Assembly: GCA_032718475.1 (NCBI GenBank) | Contig: JAUCBJ010008514.1 | Span: 1-46,832, forward strand | Reading direction: 5' to 3' | From: Nemertoderma westbladi | Lineage: Eukaryota > Xenacoelomorpha > Nemertodermatida > Nemertodermatidae | DNA: 46,832 nucleotides | In this document: one piece after another, positions 29,402 to 39,800 of the stretch | Position numbering within the stretch: position 1 is the stretch's first letter | How the letters are laid out: each line of letters begins with the position of its first letter | The notes under the pieces: generated by a model | The model's input: the letters and a program-made list of their open reading frames with translations, nothing else | The model's database searches: none | Told to the model about the DNA's origin: nothing | Made by a program: the position numbers and the translations under genes

Positions 29402-30229
29402 ATGTCGTGGATTAAAACATTGGCGATGCCGGACAAAGACGACGGATTGGAAGCGGCGATCCGTCGGTTTCCCCGCCGCTACTCCGGCGGTCTCCGACGA
29501 CACAGCTCGCCGGTGGTACTGCTATCCGAGCGACCGGACACGGTGGACGGCAACGTGCCGACGTCCGAGCGTGTCGTGCACCGAACGATTAACCGTCGCA
29601 TACCCAACCAACCGCTACCGGACCGCTTCGACGTACTCACCGAACATCTACACCACGTAGTCAGATCCCGCGAACTCAAACACGCCGACGCGATAACCGA
29701 TCGCTTGAAGGAGCTCGGTGAACTCGAGATAATAACAATGCTGGAGCAACCTCTGTTGCTAAAGAAACGAGTTCGCGATGCAAAGCGATCGATTTTAGAA
29801 GAGAAGGATTTAGTACGACGGGATTTAGGGAGCGTTGATTTACAAGCGGCGAGCGTCCGCGAGCAGTTGGGAGTTAAGTTATTCGCGATGGTGGAGGTAG
29901 TTGAGCCGTTACAATGCGGTTCTATAACGAGTATGTTACTGGAGTTGGATATCGGTACGTTGCGTATGTTGGTCAACAACGTACAGGCCAATCAGGAGTA
30001 CATAGGGAGGTGCAAACACATCCTGGTTGGGTCGCCCCCGGGACACCCAGACGAGCAGCTCTACCGTCTACTCAGGTCGGTGTACCCCTCACAGGCGGAG
30101 AAACTGTGTCGGATGTTGAGTCAGGGGGCCGATGTATCCAAGTTACTGATGGACAGGATGGAACTCTGGAAGGAATTGTGTCGATGTAAGAAGGAACTTA
30201 ATTCACAAGATTTTCCGTTTCTTGACTAA
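29402..30229 (+). CDS. protein with three tandem MLLE (PABC)-like domains, no RRM
   Basis: 275 aa from ATG 29402 (MSWIKTLAMPDKDDG); an in-frame TTG lies 6 nt upstream. MLLE domains bind PAM2 peptides and occur at the C-terminus of cytoplasmic poly(A)-binding protein and in UBR5. The middle domain (about 151-209) is clear: LGVKLFAMVE, then CGSITSMLLELDIGTLRMLV, matching the KITGMLLE core. Flanking segments repeat the same helical pattern: 77-133 (LTEHLHHVV, ADAITDRLKELGELEIITML) and 215-267 (EQLYRLLRSVYPSQAEKLCR, KLLMDRMELWKEL). Only the middle copy keeps the MLLE signature. Residues 20-75 are basic and probably disordered. There is no RRM and no intron. An AATAAA follows at 30432. By inference it is a scaffold or competitor for PAM2 proteins in mRNA control; a diverged PABP retrocopy is the alternative. 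Confidence 0.75.
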   Translation: MSWIKTLAMPDKDDGLEAAIRRFPRRYSGGLRRHSSPVVLLSERPDTVDGNVPTSERVVHRTINRRIPNQPLPDRFDVLTEHLHHVVRSRELKHADAITDRLKELGELEIITMLEQPLLLKKRVRDAKRSILEEKDLVRRDLGSVDLQAASVREQLGVKLFAMVEVVEPLQCGSITSMLLELDIGTLRMLVNNVQANQEYIGRCKHILVGSPPGHPDEQLYRLLRSVYPSQAEKLCRMLSQGADVSKLLMDRMELWKELCRCKKELNSQDFPFLD

Positions 30230-31345
30230 TAATAATTTCCCTCCTTGGAATTGGGATACTTTCACTTTGTATTTTTATGATCTACACACTTTTTTATGCT
30301 TCCCTCCCTCCTGGAGCCTTAATATTTAATGTTGTAATAACATAATGTATTTATTTATCTATCTTTATTCTTCTACGTTGGATTTGTACGATATTTATGA
30401 ACTCGGGCCCTGTTCCCATCTTTATAAGACAAATAAAATCAATCAAACCTAAGTTTTTTTAATCACATTATTATACTAAACCGATAATTCTCGTCTCTTC
30501 AGCTTTTAATAGTTTAAAGAAAGATTTCATTCTAAATTTGTTGCTAAGCACATCAATTATGCAAGAATGTAAGCAAATTTAGTACAGATACTTAATTGTA
30601 TTTGGGTTTTAATTTTAGTTTCCGTTTTGATTTGCACCAATGTGAATGTGTGTCACGATATACGGTCGCGGTTTAATTTAATTTGTTTTTAAGAAATTAT
30701 TATTTGTTCTATAATTTCTGAGTTTTAACGAATTTATGCTTACAAGAGCCTAACGAGTACCAATAGCCATTCAGTTTGCCATATAAATTTCGTGCAATGG
30801 TGTTTAATTTACACGAAACTATTGATTTTTTCACACTGTCTTTCAATTATTTAATTATTAATTTTATTACACAGTTACAGGTATTTTAAGTAGTTTTAGG
30901 CTTTCGTAGTTTTACTTTTATTATACAACGTCATGTAATGGCGCATTGTAAAGTGATTACAACCCCTTCCCTCCCCGGTGTAAATTAACTTTCTATAAAT
31001 TTAAATGCAATAATATATGAATTTTAAACAAGTCAGCTTCCAACACATTCGTAGTTCAGCTAGTAATTGCGGGACTTTGTGCATTATTATTTATGTAGAT
31101 TTAGTTGTATTACAATAATATTCGAATAATAATAATAGAAAAATCATAATAATTAATTTCTTCGATTTCTAAATTCTACTGTGCAGTTTCCATTTTATCA
31201 CAGTTTTAAATTGTATGTTTTTATTTATGTCAGTGCATTTGTGTCAGTGTCATGTTATTTCTGTTCATTTTCAACTTTATAGTTTTGGTTTATTTTCGGC
31301 GACTTCAGCCATTATAATGTGATACACAGGTATCTAAGGACTACC
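30230..31345. other. 3' flank of the MLLE gene, gene-free
   Basis: AT-rich. The stretch up to about 30450 (ggccctgttcccatctttat, then aataaaatcaatcaa) could be the 3' UTR of the MLLE gene. It also resembles a LINE 3' tail with short aatc repeats. No other coding signal. Confidence 0.45.
30432..30437 (+). terminator. candidate polyadenylation signal AATAAA
   Basis: AATAAA about 200 nt after the stop codon of the MLLE gene, the first canonical hexamer I see on that strand downstream. Confidence 0.4.
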
Positions 31346-32816
31346 TAAGGGTACTACTTACACATCCACCCGCGCACCAGTCCCACATGGAAACCCGGGT
31401 ACTACTTACACATCCACCCGCGCACCAGTCCCACAAGGAAACCCGGGTACTACTTACACATCCACCCGCGCACCAGTCCCACAGGGAAACCCGGGTACTA
31501 CTTACACATCCACCCGCGCACCAGTCCCCACAAGGAAACCCGGGTATTACTTACACACCCACCCGCGCACCAGTCCCACAGGGAAACCCGGGTACTACTT
31601 ACACATCCACCCGCGCACCAGTCCCACAGGGAAACCCGGGTACTACTTACACATCCACCCGCGCACCAGTCCCCACAAGGAAACCCGGGTACTACTTACA
31701 CATCCACCCGCGCACCAGTCCCACAAGGAAACCCGGGTACTACTTACACATCCACCCGCGCACCAGTCCCACAGGGAAACCCGGGTACTACTTACACATC
31801 CACCCGCGCACCAGTCCCCACAGGGAAACCCGGGTACTACTTACACATCCACCCGCGCACCAGTCCCACAAGGAAACCCGGGTACTACTTACACATCCAC
31901 CCGCGCACCAGTCCCACAAGGAAACCCGGGTACTACTTACACATCCACCCGCGCACCAGTCCCCACAAGGAAACCCGGGTACTACTTACACATCCACCCG
32001 CGCACCAGTCCCCACAAGGAAACCCGGCTACTACTTACACATCCACTTGCGCACCAGTCCCCACAAGGAAACCCGGGTACTACTTACACATCCACCCGCG
32101 CACCAGTCCCCACAGGGAAACCCGGGTACTACTTACACATCCACCCGCGCACCAGTCCCCACAGGGAAACCCGGGTACTACTTACACATCCACCCGCGCA
32201 CCAGTCCCACAAGGAAACCCGGGTACTACTTACAAATCCACCCGCGCACCAGTCCCACAAGGAAACCCGGGTACTACTTACACATCCACCCGCGCACCAG
32301 TCCCCACAGGGAAACCCGGGTACTACTTACACATCCACCCGCGCACCAGTCCCCACAGGGAAACCCGGGTACTACTTACACATCCACCCGCGCACCAGTC
32401 CCACAAGTAAACCCGGGTACTACTTACACATCCACCCGCGCACCAGTCCCCACAGGGAAACCCGGGTACTACTTACACATCCACCCGCGCACCAGGCCCC
32501 ACAGGGAAACCCGGGTACTAATTACACACCCACCCGCGCACCAGTCCCACAGGGAAACCCGGGTACTACTTACACATCCACCCGCGCACCAGTCCCACAA
32601 GGAAACCCGGGTACTACTTACACATCCACCCGCGCACCAGGCCCCACAGGGAAACCCGGGTACTAATTACACACCCACCCGCGCACCAGTCCCACAGGGA
32701 AACCCGGGTACTACTTACACATCCACCCGCGCACCAGTCCCACAAGGAAACCCGGGTACTACTTACACACCCACCCGCGCACCAGTCCCACAGGGAAACC
32801 CGGGTACTACTTGAGC
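31346..32816 (+). repeat. minisatellite, 48/49-bp unit, about 30 copies
   Basis: The unit contains ggtactacttacacatccac, ccgcgcaccagtccc and acaaggaaacccg. Copies with ccc are 48 bp and copies with cccc are 49 bp. Other variation is mainly a/g in acaaggg or acaggg and a few single changes. The array is open in all three plus frames, so the ORF at 31387-32814 survives every 1-bp shift. The product switches between three unrelated 16-residue repeats (for example ETRVLLTHPPAHQSHK and GNPGTTYTSTRAPVPQ), which argues against coding. Confidence 0.95.
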
Positions 32817-33799
32817 GCACCAGTTCCCCCAGTATCTGTATAACCAGTTTTGGAATCATTTTTTTGAGTATAGACAAAAAATACTGCTACGAAAAGTCCT
32901 ACTGTTTTGTAAATCTTATTCATTAAATATTATTTTAAGAAACTTTAGTATCCCCGTAACAGCGTTAGTACCCTGTTATATTACTAAATAATTATTATTG
33001 TAGTATACGTTATAAAAAATATTATAAGCCTGAAATATAAAGGGACGGCTGGACCGAACACTAATCCACTGTCATTTACAGTAGTCACATTACAATATGC
33101 CTACCCTACAGTTAACTAAAAGTAACCTATAATAGTTATCACTCAATAATGGTTATGTTACAGGCATACCTGTAACCTCACCTAACTAACTGTAAGAGAT
33201 AATACAGATATTGAAACATTTTCTTTGTATGTTATGCACAGAACAGGGACAGATGTAAACAAGAAAGAAAGAAATGTTATTTACAAACGACGGCGTCCGT
33301 TTTGGGGTCAAAATTTGTACAATTCGCATTATCTTTTCTCAAGGTAAGTCCGTCAAGGAATGCGGCAGTCATGAAGCCATAACTATATGATGTTAGACAA
33401 CCGCGACTTTAGAGGGATTGTGATATTAATATAAAACAATAAAATAGGACATTGGGTCTTATTCCCTCAGATCCCTAAATGCTAGGTAGTATCTGAGGGA
33501 ATAAGACCCAATGTCCTATTTTATTGTTTTATATGAAGCCATAACGACAGTTCCTATGGCATCCAACATCCCCAACTTACTCTGCAACTACACGGCCGTT
33601 ATTTACCAGACTCCTGACTGCGACCTGAACCCTTTGCCCAAATAAAAGGAAATCACTATTCGAGAGAAACAATATAGCGCATATTTTTATTGTTACTTTT
33701 ACTCATGCTGCCGTGCCCAGTGTAAATATATTTAATTATTATATATAGGGACTTCAAATCGCTTGGTTACAGGCGTTTTAAATGAAATGTGTGACTAAC
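32817..33799. other. mostly gene-free stretch with hairpin and one doubtful exon
   Basis: AT-rich. It holds the 106-bp hairpin at 33429-33534. On the minus strand a possible further exon of the spliced gene (33283-33337) has an AG/GT pair and the phase needed to follow the exon at 33800-33879, but its splice sites are weak. I did not include it in the gene. Confidence 0.35.
33429..33534. repeat. perfect 44-bp inverted repeat with 18-nt loop
   Basis: 33429-33472 and 33491-33534 are exact reverse complements (44 of 44), with loop ccctaaatgctaggtagt. The direct repeat atgaagccataac stands at 33371-33383 and 33533-33545, so the hairpin sits in or beside a local duplication. A transcript would fold into an uninterrupted 44-bp stem, longer and more perfect than an ordinary pre-miRNA. 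A snap-back MITE or an siRNA source fits better. Confidence 0.9.
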
Positions 33800-33879
33800 T
33801 GTTCTTTCCTGTACTGCTCACGAATCCTCTGCAGTGTAGATTCCTTGGCAAGGCGGACTTTCTCCGACGGTTCTTCGTA
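33800..33879 (-). CDS. exon d of the candidate spliced gene (80 nt)
   Basis: Acceptor cattgttttag before 33879, donor gttagt after 33800. Encodes YEEPSEKVRLAKESTLQRIR plus EQYRKEQ, with strongly coding-like residue use. This and exon c are the best supported. Confidence 0.6.
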
Positions 33880-36800
33880 CTAAAACAATGAAAAGCAATA
33901 ATTAAAATTAAAAAAATGAAATCGCTCAGTTATGTTCGAATGATCATACTCATTCGAATGAGTTCTGTTCGAATGAGCAATGAGCCCACTCTTGATTCTC
34001 TGAGTTAATAGACCGCCTATTGAAAAATCTATGAAGAACAATAGGGGTATTACAAGTCCCCCAAGCCATTCCCCCAAGAGCATCTATAATATAACAAATA
34101 GTATGTTAGATAATACTATTATTATATTAAAGCGTATCATATCGTCAATGTCTCCTTCTTTCATTGTTGCAGATTATGCGGCATTCACATATATTATAAT
34201 GGCTACCAATTAAAGTAATCCCAAAATTGATGAAAATTTCACCACAAAAAATTATTTTATACCAAATAAAATAAAGTCACCCCAAATAAAATTATTCAAA
34301 CACCAAAATAAATTTTTCAAAACCAAAAAAAATTATTCAACACCAAAACCAATTATTCAATACCAAAATAAATAAATGCTCCCCAAAACCAATAATTAGC
34401 ACCAAAATAAATGACATAACCCCCAAAATAATTACAAACTTTCCCAAAACAAATACATTTACCCCCAAAACAAATACATTTTAGCCCAAAATAAATACCT
34501 TTTCCCCCAAAACAAATACATTTTAGCCCAAAATAAATAAATTTTCCCCCAAATCAAATACATCTTCGCCCAAAATAAATACAGTACATTTTCCCCCAAA
34601 ACAAATACGTTTTTGCCCAAAATAAATACTATACTACCGGTACTGCAGCAATAGGCCTTGCACTTCCTGGAAGTTAGACAAAAACTTCAGTAGGCTACTG
34701 CCGTAATACTGAAACCTAATAACAGAATAAGTAATACAGTAGGACATAGGCAATAATAGATAGGCAATAGGCCTATAGGTACGAATACTGAAACTGATGT
34801 AGGCCTAATACTGTAGGTACATCGGTACGAAACCTAATAACAGAATACGTTGTTCTGAAGGCAATAGGCCTATCGGTACGAATACTGTAACTGAAGACTG
34901 AAGCATGTGCCCATGTGAAGAATACTAGGATTTAATATAAAATATTTGGTGCTGGAATAATTTTTTTTGGTTGACAAGTAATTATTTTTGGGGGATGAAT
35001 AATTGTTTTTGGGGAATCAATAATTGTTTTTGGGGGTAGAATAATTGTTTTTGGGGGATGAATAATTGTTTTTGGAGGATGAATAATCGTTTTTTTGGGG
35101 AAGAATAATTGTTTTTGGGGGATGAATAATTGTTTTTGGGGAATCAAATATTGTTTTTGGGGGACGAATAATTGTTTTTGGGGGATGAATAATTGTTTTT
35201 GGGGGATTAATAATTGTTTTTGGTGAGAGGGATATTCAATATTGGGGGATGTGAATGGGTGCTACCAAAAAATATATTTGGTAGAAAATAATTTATTTTG
35301 CTGTTAAATAATCTAATTTGGGGTGGCGTGGCATTCAATTAGTGGCGTATTATAATTAGTTAAGCCCTCTCATATTAGAGGGCGAAGAAATGATCAAACA
35401 CTCATTGAGTGCTCCTCTCCACGGAAATCTTTAGTAAAAGGCGAAAGATTTATTCGTGTTGAAGAGAAACCAGAGTAGAAAAACGAGTAAGCTTATAGAC
35501 TTTGTACACTTCGTTCATCTATCTTTGTCGTAAGTTAGAAATTAATATCAATATTACAACAAGTTAGAAACATCAATTTTAATTTCATTACAATAATTAG
35601 ATTCGCGCTTAAAATATACTTATTCGTTTTAATTAAAAACATAATTTTGCATTTCAAATGAGAAAAGAACTGCGTTATTACTATATACTAATACTATATT
35701 ATAGTAATGAAAACTTTATTAGAATTGATTAAACTGCGCAGAATGTCCACAATACGCCGTTGTATTAACACCCAGATTGTCGTGTAAGGGAAGGGGCCCT
35801 GCATGTCAACTGCCTTTCTGGTAATACAGGACTAGGCTGGCTGAGGAGTCAAGAAGTAGTCGACAGCAAGCAATCACTTCACCTGCTAATTTATCACTTA
35901 AGGGAAAGTAGCAGGCTATAGTAGCATGTAATTCATCAAAATAATAAACAGTACTCAATAGCACAAGTTACAGTTAGTTTCATAAGGTTAAGGCAGCCAC
36001 TTACCGGTAATTCAGTTGTAACTATTTATCGGGAAAAAAATGTTCTGGCGAGTGGCGGCGAGACGAGGGCGAAGTTTGCTGCTTGTCACTGGTGGTTCGA
36101 TTTAGTTTAATTATGATTCAAATTCTGGTTTACTTTAAGGAAGAAAGAACTAAATTGAAACGCCAAACACCCCGTGCTATAGTGGTACGCACCAAACACA
36201 CCGTGATGTAGGCTATAGTGGTACGCACCAAACACACCGTGATGTAGGCTATAGTGGTACGCACCAAACACCTTGTGATGTAGGCTATAGTGGTACGCAC
36301 CAAACACCTTGTGATGTAGGCTATAGTGGTACGCACCAAACACCTTGTGATGTAGGCTATAGTGGTACGCACCAAACACCTTGTGATGTAGGCTATAGTG
36401 GTACGCAACAAACACCATGTGATGTAGGCTATAGTGGTACGCACCAAACACACCGTGATGTAGGCTATAGTGGTACGCACCAAACTCCTTGTGATGTAGG
36501 CTATAGTGGTACGCACCAAACACACCGTGATGTAGGCTATAGTGGTACGCACCAAACACCTTGTGATGTAGGCTATAGTGGTACGCACCAAACACACCGT
36601 GATGTAGGCTATAGTGGTACGCACCAAACACCTTGTGATGTAGGCTATAGTGGTACGCACCAACACACCGTGATGTAGGCTATAGTGGTACGCACCAAAC
36701 ACACCGTGATGTAGGCTATAGTGGTACGCACCAAACACACCGTGATGTAGGCTATAGTGGTACGCACCAAACACACCGTGATGTAGGCTATAGTGGTACG

Positions 36801-39800
36801 CACCAAACACCTTGTGATATTGGCTATAGTGGTACGCACCAAACATACCGTGGTGTAGGCTATAGTGGTACGCACCAAACACCTTGTGATGTAGGCTATA
36901 GTGGTACGCACCAAACACACCGTGATGTAGGCTATAGTGGTACGCACCAAACACCTTGTGATGTAGGCTATAGTGGTACGCACCAAACACACCGTGATGT
37001 AGGCTATTATAGTGGTACGCACCAAACACCTTGTGATGTAGGCTATAGTGGTACGCACCAAACACACCGTGATATAGGCTATAGTGGTACGCACCAAACA
37101 CCTTGTGATGTAGGCTATAGCGGTACGCACCAAACACACCGTGATGTAGGCTATTATAGTGATACGCAACAAACACCTTGTGATGTTGGCTATAGTGGTA
37201 CGCACCAAACACCTTGTGATGTAGGCTATAGTGGTACGCACCAAACACCTTGTGATGTACGCTATAGTGGTACGCACCAAACACCTTGTGACGTAGGCTA
37301 TAGTGGTACGCACCAAACACACCGTGATGTAGGCTATAGTGGTACGCACCAAACACCTTGTGATGTAGGCTATAGTGGTACGCACCAAACACACCGTGAT
37401 GTAGGCTATAGTGGTACGCACCAAACACCTTGTGATGTAGGCTATAGCGGTACGCACCAAACACACCGTGATGTAGGCTATTATAGTGATACGCAACAAA
37501 CACCTTGTGATGTTGGCTATAGTGGTACGCACCAAACACCTTGTGATGTAGGCTATAGTGGTACGCACCAAACACACCGTGATGTAGGCTATAGTGGTAC
37601 GCACCAAACACACCGTGATGTAGGCTATAGTGGTACGCACCAAACACCTTGTGATGTAGGCTATAGTGGTACGCACCAAACACACCGTGAAGTAGGCTAT
37701 AGTGGTACGCACCAAACACACCGTGATGTAGGCTATAGTGGTACGCACCAAACACCTTCTGATGTAGGCTATAGTGGTACGCACCAAACACCTTGTGATG
37801 TAGGCTATAGTGGTACGCACCAAACACACCGTGATGTAGGCTATAGTGGTACGCACCAAACACCTTGTGATGTTGGCTATAGTGGTATGCACCAAACACA
37901 CCGTGGTGTAGGCTAGAGTGGTACGCACCAAACACCTTGTGATGTAGGCTATAGTGGTACGCACCAAACACACCGTGATGTAGGCTATAGTGGTACGCAC
38001 CAAACACCTTGTGATGTAGGCTATAGTGGTACGCACCAAACACACCGTGATGTAGGCTATAGTGGTACGCACCAAACACCTTGTGATGTTGGCTATAGTG
38101 GTGCGCACCAAACACACCGTGGTGTAGGCTATAGTGGTACGCACCAAACACACCGTGATGTAGGCTATAGTGGTACGCACCAAACACACCGTGATGTAGG
38201 CTATAGTTGTACGCACCAAACACCTTGTGATGTAGGCTATAGTGGTACGCACCAAACACCTTGTGATGTAGGCTATAGTGGTACGCACCAAACACCTTGT
38301 GATGTAGGCTATAGTGGTACGCACCAAACACACCGTGATGTAGGCTATAGTGGTACGCACCAAATACCTTGTGATGTTGGCTATAGTGGTACGCACCAAA
38401 CACACCGTGGTGTAGGCTATAGTGGTACGCACCAAACACCTTGTGATGTAGGCTATAGTGGTACGCACCAAACACACCGTGATGTAGGCTATAGTGGTAC
38501 GCACCAAACACCTTGTGATGTAGGCTATAGTGGTACGCACCAAATACCTTGTGATGTCGGCTATAGTGGTACGCACCAAACACCTTGTGATGTACGCTAA
38601 AGTGGTACGCACCAAACACCTTGTGATGTAGGATATAGTGGTACGCACCAAACACACCGTGATGTTGGCTATAGTGGTACGCACCAAACACACCGTGATG
38701 TAGGCTATAGTGGTACGCACCAAACACCCCGTGATATAGGCTATAGTGGTACGCACCAAACACACAGTGATGTAGGCTATAGTGGTGCGCAACAAACCAT
38801 GTGATGTAGGCTATAGTGGTACGCACCAAACACCTTGTGATGTACGCAATAGTGTTACACAACAAACCATGTGATGTAGGCTATAGTGGTACGCAACAAA
38901 CACCATGTGATGTAGGCTATAGTGGTACGCACCAAACACCTTGTGATGTAGGCTATAGTGGTACGCAACAAACACCATGTGATGTTGGCTATAGTGGTAC
39001 GCACCAAACACACCGTGGTGTAGGCTATAGTGGTACGCACCAAACACCTTGTGATGTAGGCTATAGTGGTACGCACCAAACACACCGTGATGTAGGCTAT
39101 TATAGTGGTACGCACCAAACACCTTGTGATGTAGGCTATAGTGGTACGCACCAAACACACCGTGATGTAGGCTATAGTGGTACGCTACAAACACCTTGTG
39201 ATGTAGGCTATAGCGGTACGCACCAAACACCTTGTGATGTAGGCTATAGTGGTACGCACCAAACACCTTGTGATGTACGCTATAGTGGTACGCACCAAAC
39301 ACCTTGTGATGTAGGATATAGTGGTACGCACCAAACACACCGTGATGTTGGCTATAGTGGTACGCACCAAACACACCGTGATGTAGGCTATAGTGGTACG
39401 CACCAAACACCCCGTGATATAGGCTATAGTGGTACGCACCAAACACACAGTGATGTAGCCTATAGTGGTGCGCAACAAACCATGTGATGTAGGCTATAGT
39501 GGTACGCACCAAACACCTTGTGATGTACGCAATAGTGTTACGCAACAAACCATGTGATGTAGGCTATAGTGGTACGCAACAAACACCATGTGATGTAGGC
39601 TATAGTGGTACGCACCAAACACCTTGTGATGTAGGCTATAGTGGTACGCAACAAACACCATGTGATGTAGGCTATAGCGGTACGAACCAATAACTCCGTG
39701 ATGCGGCTAGTGCTACAAACACCCCGTGACATACAGTAGGCCAAATTGGTACGCACCAAACTTAAAGTTCGTCCGCGTCTAAACTTCGCCCGATAAATAA

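Noticed and set aside
31387-32814. Plus-strand 475-codon ORF over the 48-bp array
   Set aside because: All three frames are stop-free and the product changes frame at each 49-bp unit, so no protein sequence is being kept.
33283-33337. Possible further exon after the exon at 33800-33879
   Set aside because: AG/GT borders and phase fit, but the acceptor is weak and the product is not clearly protein-like, so it was not added to the gene.
33429-33534. Calling the perfect hairpin a microRNA gene
   Set aside because: A 44-bp stem with no mismatch is not typical of a pre-miRNA, and no expression evidence is available.
36130-38865. Minus-strand ORF of 911 codons over the 36-bp array (VFGAYHYSLHH repeats)
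   Set aside because: A 36-bp unit without a stop in that frame must give a long ORF. It starts at a TTG, shifts between two repeat frames at indels, and lies within an intron of the candidate gene.
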